Shown here in pieces: positions 35,474 to 45,046 of a stretch of DNA of 53,773 nucleotides (its first letter is position 1; every line of letters starts with the position of its first letter). A program made the translations under genes and the position numbers. Location: contig JASAON010001552.1 in assembly GCA_030849065.1 (NCBI GenBank), forward strand, positions 1-53,773, written 5' to 3'. This DNA comes from Jaenimonas drosophilae (taxonomy: Eukaryota; Euglenozoa; Kinetoplastea; Trypanosomatida; Trypanosomatidae). Under the pieces are notes generated by a model. It did no database searches. It was not told where the DNA came from and was given only the letters and a program-made list of their open reading frames with translations.

Positions 35474-36991
35474 CTAGACGGCAGTGGCTCCGTAATGCGC
35501 ACCTTCTCGAGCATTTGTGCTAGAGAGGCGCTCCAGCTCAGCGGCATCAACCCCAACCAAAGGATATGACGCAGAGCCGCGGCAGCGACGACGCATGGTT
35601 TCCGAGCATAGAGCGGCCACTGCAAGTATTGCAATGACAACTACTGTCGGCACCATCCACCCCGGCCGAGTGGTCATGGAGGGCACGTCTAGCATGCTGT
35701 GTGAGGCTGTTGTACTATTGGTCACGTTCGTCACCGCACCCTTGGACGAATTTGTGTGGTTTCGGCGTCTGGGCAATGTTTCAGACCCAGACCTCGCCTT
35801 TCCAGTGCGGCGCCAGCGCGTTTGATTGGCGTGGTGAGACGGGTGAGGTGGCTCTGGATAGACGGAGCTGTCCTTCACGGTTCTATTCTCCACCACTGGA
35901 AGGCCCCAGCCGGTGTGGTTGTGTGGTTGAAGGAGCATCGAATCGCTCTCCTGCGCCTCCACCTCATCCTTTGCCGTCTTGGACTTCTTACCCTTCTTTC
36001 CCTTGGTGGTGGTGGTGCGCTTCAGCTCCACGTCGGTGAAGCGATAGATGCGGCGGCCGTTGAGTGCCTGTGGTGGTCGCACGTTACCCAGTCGATGGAA
36101 GTCATTGGGCATCGCTGTGTCCATCGCATCGCGTAGCTTGCCCAAGGCCACTTGGGAGATGTACTGCGGAGAGGTCATCACCACCCACCTCACATCCTCA
36201 GTGCACGGTGGCATCGAGAGTGAACCGTCGTAGCACAAGTAGTCTTCCGTGGCAGGAAGCAGCGAGGGAAGCGGAAATCCCTCAATCAGGGTACAGGTTG
36301 TTTGTGCGGTCGGTGGGGGAAGTGCTCCGTCCACCAGCATGTGCCGTAGTGCCCGCACCGATGTTGAGTTGATGGAGCTGGACGCTTGCAGCAGCACAGC
36401 AATGTAGAGCTCTCGTCGTTTGGGGTTGGTGAGGTCCCTCGTCGTGGCGAAGGCGATGTGCATCTCCACATCGGGCCTCTCGTTACGGAAGACGTGTTCC
36501 GATCCTCCGTGGAAGTGCAGCCCTTCAAAGTAGTATCGAATCGAGGGCTCCAGCGGATCCACAACGGAGCATGTACTCACGTCACCCGCCTCACTCCGCC
36601 GCTCAAACATCACGGAAATGAGATTCACATGATTCTGAATCACCATATCGGTCTCTTGCGCCGTGAAGAGGCAGCCATCGGAAAACTGGAGCCTCTGCAA
36701 CGAGCTCGGGCTCAGCACCTCGCTGGGGTCCACGTTCACAAAAGAAATGGGACTCTGCCTACGACCAGTGTGGCAAATCGGGGGCCATGAGCGTAAATCG
36801 ACGTAATTCCATGATGGATGACCAAAACCGTCTTCTCGTGGACGGCCAGCGGTGTTGTAGTTGCCTTCGTATTGTTGTTGCGCAACGGGTGAGGTTGCCC
36901 TGGCGCTGCATGAGATCGTCACCACGGAGCACACAAGAAGCGCTGTGAGGCACCAGAGACGTCCGCGTGACGAGTAGGTATAAGAGTCCAT
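35474..36991 (-). CDS. Membrane-anchored alpha-type carbonic anhydrase
   Basis: Alpha carbonic anhydrases interconvert CO2 and bicarbonate. This 505-residue protein has a signal peptide (hydrophobic core at about 12-28) and a catalytic domain at about 55-340. The zinc ligands are His159 and His161 in LHFHGGSEH and His178 in EMHIAF; the gatekeeper glutamate is Glu165. The motif holding human Thr199 reads SLSMPP, so that Thr is a Ser here. The loop between the HFH and GSEH motifs is about five residues shorter than in human CA II. A lysine-rich stretch (KGKKGKKSK) and a linker with several N-glycosylation sequons follow. Then come a membrane span (VPTVVVIAILAVAALC) and a tail with a YPLV sorting-type motif, ending HYGATAV. 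The orientation is type I, with the enzyme outside the cell or in the endomembrane lumen. Confidence 0.85.
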   Translation of the reverse strand: MDSYTYSSRGRLWCLTALLVCSVVTISCSARATSPVAQQQYEGNYNTAGRPREDGFGHPSWNYVDLRSWPPICHTGRRQSPISFVNVDPSEVLSPSSLQRLQFSDGCLFTAQETDMVIQNHVNLISVMFERRSEAGDVSTCSVVDPLEPSIRYYFEGLHFHGGSEHVFRNERPDVEMHIAFATTRDLTNPKRRELYIAVLLQASSSINSTSVRALRHMLVDGALPPPTAQTTCTLIEGFPLPSLLPATEDYLCYDGSLSMPPCTEDVRWVVMTSPQYISQVALGKLRDAMDTAMPNDFHRLGNVRPPQALNGRRIYRFTDVELKRTTTTKGKKGKKSKTAKDEVEAQESDSMLLQPHNHTGWGLPVVENRTVKDSSVYPEPPHPSHHANQTRWRRTGKARSGSETLPRRRNHTNSSKGAVTNVTNSTTASHSMLDVPSMTTRPGWMVPTVVVIAILAVAALCSETMRRRCRGSASYPLVGVDAAELERLSSTNAREGAHYGATAV

Positions 36992-37463
36992 AAGAGCTGA
37001 GGGGGAAGAGGGTCGATACACAAAAGATGTGGAGGCAATTGCTGACTTGCTTGCGATAGAATCGTCGCTGTATGTGCAACATTACGCAACAAAGAAGAAA
37101 GGAAAAATAAACCAAAAGTTGGGTCGGAAAGTATACGACGTAATAGGCACGTTGCATCACAAGGCAGAAAGGACCTTCATCCACAATGGTGAAGAAGCTT
37201 CTTCACTGAGCTGCGGGTACCTTTGGCCGAATGAGGTTGTCATTGGATGAATTCGGATAACTTGAGATGGGAGTGGAGTGAAGTCATGGACGTTAGAACG
37301 TGTGGCAACGTCCGTCACACGGCCCCATGTGACCGCTATCATGTAGCAGCTTCAGCAAGGGAGGAGGGGGAGCGATGCTGGAGTATTCCCCATTCAGTAC
37401 AGTGGCGTTATCGACCAACAAGCACCAGTAGCAATATGGCCTGGGTATCTCTTCAACTGAGGG
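36992..37463 (-). promoter_or_regulatory. Intergenic UTR region
   Basis: No gene is seen. A purine-rich + strand run at about 37090-37109 gives a pyrimidine tract on the - strand upstream of the carbonic anhydrase start. The remainder is presumed 3' UTR of the small membrane-protein gene. Confidence 0.4.
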
Positions 37464-37910
37464 TTAAACCATGTCTGTGGCACCGTACTGTTGAGCGGTC
37501 CTCTTACGCTGTTCCAGGAACCGAGCTCGAGAGGATGAGCTACCGCCTTCCCCAGAACTGCGTGCACCCGTCCGGTTGTCATCTGCGGCGGGTGATGGTG
37601 ATGGGGAGAGATCTCGACGATTGCCCCCCGACGTTGTTGGGATAAACGGCTCTGCCTCTTCCCCTTGCTGTCGGCGTCGAATCACACAGTTCATCACCAT
37701 CACGGTACTGAAGGTAATAACCGAGAAAACCAAGAAAAACCCAAGCAAGTGGGTCACAGAAACCAACGATAAGCGCTCCGTCCAGCCACCGCTGGCGCTG
37801 TGAGTAACGAAGCTGGTGCCATTGTCAGCCTTCACCACACCTTGTTCGCGTAGCCATGTTTCTGAGGAGGAACTCTCCTCCATCTCAGCAGATATACTGG
37901 ACGACGACAT
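37464..37910 (-). CDS. Small single-span membrane protein with YGAT tail
   Basis: This 148-residue protein is not recognised. It has a Ser-rich N terminus with one possible glycosylation site (NGTS), one strong membrane span (about 55-80, LLGFFLVFSVITFSTVMVM), then RRR and a long Ser-rich tail. The tail ends AQQYGATDMV. The adjacent carbonic anhydrase ends AHYGATAV and also has RRR directly after its span, so the two neighbours share a C-terminal organisation. There is no cleavable signal peptide in front of the span, so the topology is uncertain, though the positive residues after the span favour a cytosolic tail. The first ATG in frame is at 37910. Confidence 0.6.
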   Translation of the reverse strand: MSSSSISAEMEESSSSETWLREQGVVKADNGTSFVTHSASGGWTERLSLVSVTHLLGFFLVFSVITFSTVMVMNCVIRRRQQGEEAEPFIPTTSGGNRRDLSPSPSPAADDNRTGARSSGEGGSSSSRARFLEQRKRTAQQYGATDMV

Positions 37911-38458
37911 TCCTCCCCCTTGCGCCTCCAATGTCAAAGGACTCTACAACAGAGACAACTATCCGAAAACACAATGAAAAAGGATTTTAAAAGAGCGAAG
38001 TATGTTATCTCAGCTAGCATCATGCTTCAGCATTTTGGTGCCTCACGAGCGGTCACCTCCACAAAACAATGCCTTCGAGAAAATTTCACAATCGCTGCAA
38101 TCAAACACCGTCAATGGAGGTCGTGGCTTCCCCTTCACCGCAGACCACATCAAGCAGACGTCATAACAAAAAGTAATCACGGACCATACCCACAACAACG
38201 TCCCTCAGGTCATCCCACCAAGACCGACGCAATCTGAGTTGCTGTCCAACCTCACCTAACTTTCCACTGCGGCATGTACTCCACAACCACCACGGGAGAA
38301 CAGTGCCGTACTGTTCACGTGAATAAAAAGGAGGCTCACGTAAAAGAAACCTAAACGATAGATAGAGACTGAAGACCACCAGTCCTGTCGCCTACTTCAA
38401 CGACTGTTCAAGCACACAAGAACGGCGGTCAAAACATCTTTTGAGGGAGTCACACCAA
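37911..38458 (-). other. Intergenic region, no gene seen
   Basis: About 550 bases without a convincing ORF on either strand. It is more AT-rich than the flanking genes and presumably made of UTRs. A - strand pyrimidine-rich stretch near 37975-38000 may serve the gene starting at 37910. Confidence 0.4.
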
Positions 38459-39473
38459 TTACAAAGGAATGTTGCCGTGCTTCTTCCACGGGTTGGTGAG
38501 CTGCTTGCGGGCAAGACGCTCAAGGTCCTCGCACACGCGGAGGCGGGTCTCGCTGGGGTCAATCACAGCATCCACATAACCCTTGCGCGCAGCAGTCAGA
38601 GGAGTGCAGAAGGCAGCCTCGTACTCCTTCACGCGCTGCGCAAGCTGCTCAGGTGACTCCTTCGAGTACAGAAGCTTCACAGCTCCGGCAGCTCCCATCA
38701 CGGCAATCTCAGCACGGGGCCACGCGTAGTTGCTGTCACCGCGAAGGTGCTTCGAGCTCATCACATCGTACGCACCACCATAGGCCTTGCGGGTGATGAT
38801 GGTGATCTTGGGCACAGTAGCCTCAGCATAGGCGTACAGAAGCTTGGCGCCGTGACGGATGATACCGCCGTACTCCTGCTGCACACCAGGGAGGAAGCCG
38901 GGCACATCCACGAAGGTCACGATCGGGATGTTGAAGGCATCCGCAAAGCGCACCATACGCGCAGCCTTCACAGATGAGTCAATGTCCAGTACGCCAGCCT
39001 GCACCTTCGGCTGGTTGGCAATGATGCACACCGTGCGGCCCTCAATGCGAGCAAAACCGCACAGGATGTTCTTGGCGAACTGCGGCTGGATCTCAAAGAA
39101 GGACTCGGAGTCAATCACGGGGAAGATGGCATCACGCATGTCGTAGGCCTCCTTCGCATCAAGTGGCACAACCGTCTTCAGGCTGTCGCAGTTGCGGAAG
39201 CGGGAGTCTTCCGTGGGCACAACAGGGGCGGGGTCTCGGTTGCTCAGGGGAAGGTACGAGTACAGGCGGCGGAGCTGCGCAAGCGCAACAATGTCGTTGG
39301 CAAAGGTACCAGCAGAAACACCAGACNCTCACAACCTCGGGGCCGGTCACGAACATGTAGGACGACTGGTCCACCATGAAGGTGAAGTCCGTGATGGCAG
39401 GAGAGTACACAGCACCACCAGCGCAGGGACCCATGATCACAGAGATCTGGGGAATCACACCAGAGAAGAGCGT

Positions 39474-39506
<33 letters not shown>

Positions 39507-39965
39507 GGAGTTCACGCCCTCCTGAATACGGGCACCGCCAGAGTCGTTGAAGCCAATCAGCGGCACACCAATCTTAGCTGCCTCATCCATGACCTTCACA
39601 ACCTTCGCGGCGTTCGTGCCAGACAGAGATCCACCAAGCACGGTGAAGTCGTGGGAGAACAGGAACACGGGGCGGCCGAACACCTTACCGCTTCCAGTGA
39701 TGAAACCATCACCAGCCACCTTCTTCTTCTCCATGCCGAAGTTGTGGCACTCGTGCTCCACAAGCGCATCGCGCTCACGGAACGTACCAGGGTCACAGAA
39801 CAGCTGCAGGCGCTCCATTGCAGTCAGGCGCTCCTTGGAGTGGCGCTTCTCCTCGGCCTGCGTCACCTTGTGGGTGTGGCGGTCAAAGGGCTTCAGCAGG
39901 TCGCTGCACGCACTGCGGCTCGCGCAGGCAGTCACCGCCGCGGCAGTGGTTCCGATACGGCGCAT
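38459..39965 (-). CDS. PCCB: Propionyl-CoA carboxylase beta subunit, split by an undetermined base
   Basis: PCCB is the carboxyltransferase subunit of the biotin enzyme that makes methylmalonyl-CoA from propionyl-CoA in mitochondria. The N terminus is a basic presequence ([20 protein letters not shown]). Family motifs include [52 protein letters not shown] and a C terminus ending KKHGNIPL. The frame breaks exactly at the single N (39327), after FVTGPEVV, and resumes at [19 protein letters not shown]. Compared with animal PCCB about 22 residues are missing there, and without the N the flanks are in phase. The N is therefore best read as a collapsed gap of roughly 60 bases, a multiple of three, not a real frameshift. 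Filled in, the protein would be about 520 residues, close to the family length. Confidence 0.9.
39327..39327. other. Single undetermined base marking an assembly gap
   Basis: The only ambiguous base noticed in the window. It falls inside the PCCB gene, where about 20 conserved codons are missing, so it stands for a gap of unknown true length. Confidence 0.85.
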
Positions 39966-40273
39966 AGGCGTTAGGGGGTTTGTTGGGTTGGGGTTTGTCG
40001 ATAAATGAAAGTGTAGAGGAGTAGAACTTGATGCAATGAAGATGATTGAAGGAGGAAGGTTGTTTGTTAGGGTGATGTGATGGTGATGGGTGCAGTGACA
40101 TGGACATTGAAGTGGAGGGAGATGGGTTCAGGTGTTGCTGCAGCAGCAGCGAATCTACAACGATACCGGCAACTGAAATGATGTCCTGCATAGAATCAAA
40201 ACGTACATCTCTGTAGGTGTGGTCGATGCTGGTTGTTGTTTGATGCTGTGATTTGGTGGCCACCGTATGGCGA
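39966..40273 (-). promoter_or_regulatory. Intergenic UTR region upstream of PCCB
   Basis: No gene is seen. Purine-rich + strand sequence at about 40036-40060 gives a pyrimidine tract for PCCB trans-splicing. A short CTG/CAG-type repeat lies at about 40134-40149. Confidence 0.35.
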
Positions 40274-42589
40274 TCATGACTTGGGTAGTCCACAGTAGGG
40301 AGGCCAGTTGGAGGAGAGGGTATCTCCACGAGGAATGTTGTTGCGAGCGCGAACACGAATGGCAGCTGAAGTCACAATGATGGTTTCAATGTCCACGTTG
40401 CGTTGGGGTGGTGCAGCGGATGGTTGAGTCGTCCCCTGCTGGGGGCGGGATGAACCAAGATTGGCAGGCGTGACTCCGCTGAAGAGTTCAAAGACACACA
40501 AGCATGTGTGGTACGTGCTTGGCACACCTTGCGGGGGAGCGGAGACAATGTACTGTAGGACTTCTGCCTGGCCAGACACAGGTGGGCGGCGATCGGTGGA
40601 TTGAGAGCACTTGAAGTTGGGTGCATCACACTGGCTGGACAATTGGGCTGGGCTGCCATCCGCTGTGAGTAGTGCAAGTTGGCTCTCAGCCCGATCCACA
40701 ATCTCTCCCCACCGTGACACGAAGAGCACAATGGCATTGGACCGTGCACGTTCGTAACAGCGCTCGAAGAGCTCATAGGTGAGGCGTCGACGCTCGTCTC
40801 CAAGAAAATTTTCCAAAAGACGTTTGTAGCACTCAGTCAGCAGCGGCGCCACTGCAGACCGTCGCTCACTCACCGATGGCGCAACGTGCATCCAATCGTA
40901 GAGGTGGACGGCATCTCGCAACGCCCAAACACAACCCATCATGCGCGCCACCATGCGTACAGCAATGCGCGCACTCGCGGCGGTGATGCGTGGATCGGGG
41001 TCATCCGCAGGGCAACTCGGCAAGGATGTATCATCGCTGCACACACTAGATGCGGGGTTGGCAAGGTAGGAGTCCAGATATTGATGGACTGAGCGAATGC
41101 CCTCGCGCCAGCGGCCCTGTTTGGCGCACTCAAGCCAGTGGTACTCCGCCCACGCCTTGTTGCGGCAGTTGTCACTGCAGTATACAGCAGCACAGCCAGA
41201 ACCGCATCGATGGCCCTCACTATTGTGACACAATGAACGCAAAAGGTTGTCCGTCATACCTGGTATCTCCTTGGCAATGGCATTCTTGTTTAAGAAGTGC
41301 TTGAGGCAATGAGAGCAGGCGGTGCCAACACCCGGGCCAGAGTACGTGTCTACGAAGCTGTTGGTCAGTGGGCACGCTAATGATGTACTCTCGCGCAGCA
41401 CCAGTGCATCTTTCCGCATCGAGGACTGTGCCACTGCATGAACACGATGGTTGTCTTCGTCGTAGCGCATATTGAAGTGAAGCACGTTCTTCGTTCTGCC
41501 GTCGTAAATCATGGCAATGGAGTTGCTCAGGAGGAGCTTCCGAATCAAGACGTTCCTCCTATCCCGCTTAAAGGCCTCTTTGTAGTAGAGCTGCGCATCA
41601 TTGAAGCGCTTCATCCCACGCAGCACGTTACCAGCTCGAACATAGCCTAGATAGCTTTCTGGGGTAAGCTCTATGACTCGTGACGCATCCTTCAGGGCGT
41701 TTTCTGTCTGGCGAAGGAGAAGATACGCCACGCTGCGGCTACTCAGCGTGCGTGCCTCGTCTTCTGGTGATTCCTTCAGGGCTACGTTGTAGTAGTGAAT
41801 GGCAGTCTCATAATTCTGGCGCTCTAGTTCAACCGTTCCACGTTTCATGGCGCGCGTATACAAATTGCGCCGACGAATGGTGTTCATCTTGTTCGCCGTC
41901 ATATGTCGCGAGGATGAATCTCCATTGGCAGGTGAGTCATCCGCTGCGGATGCTCGAGGAAATGGTGGAGCGTGGGGTGCAAACTCCTGCGGAGCTTTGG
42001 GGAGGCGGTGCGCTGGATGACTGTCCATCCGCTCTGCAAAAGCCACAGCCTGTGGGCACGGTGCATCATCGGGCTGCTCTGGATCCATCATGATGGGCAA
42101 AGCATCAAAGTCCTCCGTGATGGGAATGGCAAAGGCGTCATCATCCTCCTCCTCCGGGGCCTCCATGACCTCCACATTGAGTCCACCATCATCTGCCTCC
42201 TCTCGCTCCGCAACATTTGCAAAGTACTTCGTAGTCTTTACTTTAGGCTCACTCAGACACGCTCGGTAGAGTGTGCATCCCACAACGTCATAGCCCTTGA
42301 TGTCTGTGCAAATGACGAAGGAGTACTCCCCCAAATGGCGCGACACCGTCACACGGCGTCGTGGTGTTGAGAAGACCAAGTCCATGACCGGCTCCCAGTG
42401 ACTGGTTTCTTGCGCCACCTTGGCAAACTCGACATCCCGAAGCTCCACTTCGCAGCCAATGGGATAGTCCTCTGCAGGTGGGGCAAAGGGCCGATCATCA
42501 GCACGGCTATCTTCAAAGCATGGAAAGCTGGGGATGCTGCAATCACTCTCGTCGGCGAACTCCATCGGATACATCACAGGCTCCGCCAT
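40274..42589 (-). CDS. SMYD4-like protein: TPR repeats, MYND finger and degenerate SET
   Basis: This 771-residue protein has an acidic N-terminal part of about 230 residues, a TPR array at roughly 235-345 (YTRAMKRGTVELERQNYETA and following repeats) and then a MYND zinc finger. The finger runs from CSHC at 425-428 to about 485, and CAAVYCSDNCRNKAWAEYHWLEC closes it. Sequence before and after the finger looks like a split SET domain: KDALVLRESTSLACPL before it and VRARNNIPRGDTLSSNWPP near the end, where active enzymes have a GEELTISY-type motif. The NHSCxPN motif is not seen. The order TPR, SET part, MYND, SET part is that of SMYD4. The changed motifs suggest it is not an active methyltransferase and may act as a chaperone-type scaffold. 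Confidence 0.6.
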   Translation of the reverse strand: MAEPVMYPMEFADESDCSIPSFPCFEDSRADDRPFAPPAEDYPIGCEVELRDVEFAKVAQETSHWEPVMDLVFSTPRRRVTVSRHLGEYSFVICTDIKGYDVVGCTLYRACLSEPKVKTTKYFANVAEREEADDGGLNVEVMEAPEEEDDDAFAIPITEDFDALPIMMDPEQPDDAPCPQAVAFAERMDSHPAHRLPKAPQEFAPHAPPFPRASAADDSPANGDSSSRHMTANKMNTIRRRNLYTRAMKRGTVELERQNYETAIHYYNVALKESPEDEARTLSSRSVAYLLLRQTENALKDASRVIELTPESYLGYVRAGNVLRGMKRFNDAQLYYKEAFKRDRRNVLIRKLLLSNSIAMIYDGRTKNVLHFNMRYDEDNHRVHAVAQSSMRKDALVLRESTSLACPLTNSFVDTYSGPGVGTACSHCLKHFLNKNAIAKEIPGMTDNLLRSLCHNSEGHRCGSGCAAVYCSDNCRNKAWAEYHWLECAKQGRWREGIRSVHQYLDSYLANPASSVCSDDTSLPSCPADDPDPRITAASARIAVRMVARMMGCVWALRDAVHLYDWMHVAPSVSERRSAVAPLLTECYKRLLENFLGDERRRLTYELFERCYERARSNAIVLFVSRWGEIVDRAESQLALLTADGSPAQLSSQCDAPNFKCSQSTDRRPPVSGQAEVLQYIVSAPPQGVPSTYHTCLCVFELFSGVTPANLGSSRPQQGTTQPSAAPPQRNVDIETIIVTSAAIRVRARNNIPRGDTLSSNWPPYCGLPKS

Positions 42590-43502
42590 TGTCCGTTAAA
42601 GGGAAACGGTGCCAGCCACACAAACGCAGAAAAGAAGGAAGGTTTGGGGTTGAAAGCGGGGGCAGCAGCAGCGATGTTGTATGAAATTCCTCCAAACCAA
42701 ACGGTGGCACTTATAAATTGTGTGTTCGAGACCCAAGCACACAGAACTTCAGCACCACGAATACACGTAAGGGAGGAACAATACAACGAAATGTATGACG
42801 ACCAGAAAAAATCAAAGCGAAGCAGAAACTTCGTTTACAAGACAAGATAAAGGAAGGGTGGAAATGTCGAGGAGGACGATCGCTCTCCGACAACAGCGTA
42901 CAGGCACTGTTCCTGGGACTTGCGCACAGCTGAAAAACGCAATTGAACGGATGGATAGGGAGCAGCACTACACGGACGTGTGTGGGGTACGGACAGCGGC
43001 AAAATCCTCCCTCTCTCGAGTGAATTTAAGCACAATGCCCAGCAGTGACACAACTTGAGGCGAGAGGAATGCTCCCTCCACCTTGGTGCAACAGATGACT
43101 CCTCAGATCACTTCAGGTGGTGGAAGCAGCACGTTCAGTACTCAATCCTTCCGATGAGTGTGGTGTGTGTGAGCTTCAAAGCACTACTAAAAACGCAAAG
43201 AATACAGTGAAATGGCGCAATGTAACTCGGTGAGCTACCTTGGCAACCTTTCGCGAGAGCTTCTTCTCGACGACAGCACTTTGGATTGCAAAATAGAAAA
43301 AATCAAAAAACATGAAAAAGGCATCATAAATACAACACAATTAATCAGCTTAGACGGACGGCAGCTGACGAGACATCAATCACCCGCACAATGAAAACTT
43401 TTGAAACTGTATACTCAAACATAGAATAGGAGAGACTTTGGAAGAGACCCACGTGGTGGTGGGCATACCCTCCCTAAGTTTCCTCACGGACAGTGTTGCT
43501 CA
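42590..43502 (-). other. Long intergenic region, no gene seen
   Basis: About 910 bases with only short, unconvincing ORFs. It would hold an unusually long 3' UTR for the ZMYND10-like gene and the 5' UTR of the SMYD4-like gene; a - strand pyrimidine tract at about 42627-42645 lies close to that start. I looked for a CxxC-type MYND finger in the - strand frames and found none. Confidence 0.45.
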
Positions 43503-44681
43503 TCATGAGTTGCTGCCTTCACCGAGCATCATGTCAAAGATACTGGCTAAGCGCATCGCATCCTTCACTCGGTTTGATGGATCACGCAGAATTTGCTCCA
43601 TTGTCTTGGCCACGGAGTTCCAATTCGTGGATTGCAAGTCAATCGATGACATGAGGCGAGGAACCTGTTCAATGATGAGCGTCGAGCGAAACTTCTCCTC
43701 CGTCCCGGAAGGTGGTTCCATGAAGGTTAGCTCCTCCATCGCACGCTGCACGCTTGACAAGGCAGGTATTTGGTCAACGAGTGTGTCGTTCAAAAAGCGC
43801 TTCACGCGAAGGATGATTTCTTTGCGGTGCTTTGTGTACGGGTAGCGCCGCCGGCAGTCGGGATCGCAAAGCAGTTTGTGCATGCAGAACCAGGTGTGCG
43901 CCTCTGGGGTGCAAACTCGCAACACGTCATCTCCAGTGATGGCCACGAACTCACCATTAAAAAACTTCTGAGTCTCGGCTTCGGAACGTCGCAGCCAGGG
44001 CTGAAGCAGAAGGATCTCTGACAAGCCAACCGGGAGATCATTCTTCTGCAGAATGGCATTTGATGCTGCCATCGGCAGCTGCTCCAATCGATCGACGATG
44101 AACCACAAAATGGAGAGGCACCCCATCGCACGCGTGAAGAGCAGCTGCTGAAGTTGCGACTGCAAGTGATCCACGGGGGCTTCTCGCTTGATGGACTCAG
44201 CCGTCGGCTTGGGAACGACGCGGTTCACGTCCTTCTCCGAGAACAAGCGGTATACTTGGCGCCAGCAGTAGTCAATGAGCTCAATAATGTCATCGCCAAA
44301 GCCCACAACCACCTCCTCGTAGAAGCAGATGCACTCCAGAAAGTTCACCAAGATGCCTTCGTAGTAGCAGTACATGTAAGAAGCACTTGGATTGTCCATG
44401 ACAGCAGGCAACACTAGAGGGAGTACGCGTTGCCGCCACACCTCCATCACGAGCAGTTCATGCAGCACCTCTCCTAAGCGATCGTGCTCCACTAAAAATG
44501 ACTTCACGTAGTCATCTGATTTTTGAACGGCATTGCTATGGGTACACATGTTAAGTCGCTCAAGTGACTCGCGTTGCTGCTTCCACCCGTCTGTTCCGAC
44601 TTCATTGATGGGGAACGAGCGAAGCTGCCGCACTATCGATTCCGCCTCCATGGGCGTCATAATGCTACCTGCAAACTGCAT
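43503..44681 (-). CDS. ZMYND10-like axonemal dynein assembly factor lacking the MYND finger
   Basis: ZMYND10 is a cytoplasmic factor needed to preassemble axonemal dynein arms. The 392-residue protein matches it along its helical body: LRSFPINEVGTDGWKQQ and LERLNM near the start, LLVMEVWRQRVLPLVLP, ELIDYCWRQ, LPVGLSEILLLQPWLRR, RVKRFLNDTLVDQIPAL and LIIEQVPRL. Human ZMYND10 (440 residues) ends in a MYND zinc finger; here the protein stops at DMMLGEGSNS and no finger is encoded downstream. Three nearby ATGs (44681, 44660, 44651) are possible starts; the first is given, but the third aligns best with the family start. A flagellate would be expected to need this protein. Confidence 0.8.
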   Translation of the reverse strand: MQFAGSIMTPMEAESIVRQLRSFPINEVGTDGWKQQRESLERLNMCTHSNAVQKSDDYVKSFLVEHDRLGEVLHELLVMEVWRQRVLPLVLPAVMDNPSASYMYCYYEGILVNFLECICFYEEVVVGFGDDIIELIDYCWRQVYRLFSEKDVNRVVPKPTAESIKREAPVDHLQSQLQQLLFTRAMGCLSILWFIVDRLEQLPMAASNAILQKNDLPVGLSEILLLQPWLRRSEAETQKFFNGEFVAITGDDVLRVCTPEAHTWFCMHKLLCDPDCRRRYPYTKHRKEIILRVKRFLNDTLVDQIPALSSVQRAMEELTFMEPPSGTEEKFRSTLIIEQVPRLMSSIDLQSTNWNSVAKTMEQILRDPSNRVKDAMRLASIFDMMLGEGSNS

Positions 44682-45046
44682 TAGTCAGATCTTTGGTAGT
44701 GCGTGTATGTATGATGAGAAATGTATGTTTGTATGCTTCAAGGAATCTGCAGAACAGCTCCGGTCACTGTCTAGGAACTCAATCGAAACTACTGAAATAA
44801 GATTGGAGAGTTTTGAAGCAGATGGATCGCCAACAAGGTCAGTACTGCCTTCGTTCATTCGCGAGCACATAGAGTCCGTAAGTGGATAGCACATTGAAAG
44901 CACAGTACAAAAGAACGCCAGCATGGCGTTGCTCATGAACACAACGCGTGAAGTGAAGTTCAAAATCTAATGAGTAGCTTCTGTCTCTAGAGCATTGTTG
45001 CGGGGGAACACGCTGGCTTCACTCCACTCGCCTCTCTTCCACGAGC
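44682..45046 (-). other. Intergenic region, no gene seen
   Basis: No convincing ORF. Presumed 3' UTR of the kinase gene and 5' UTR of the ZMYND10-like gene. Pyrimidine content on the - strand is moderate, and acceptor choice cannot be settled. Confidence 0.35.

Noticed and set aside
39159..39974. Long open frame on the + strand across the PCCB gene, and a frameshifted extension of PCCB past the N
   Set aside because: The + frame is an antisense shadow of PCCB; the extension beyond the N is out of frame and unlike the family.
42722..42740. Sequence resembling a tRNA B box (TGTTCGAGACC)
   Set aside because: Flanking bases do not form a T stem and no acceptor or anticodon arm could be placed.
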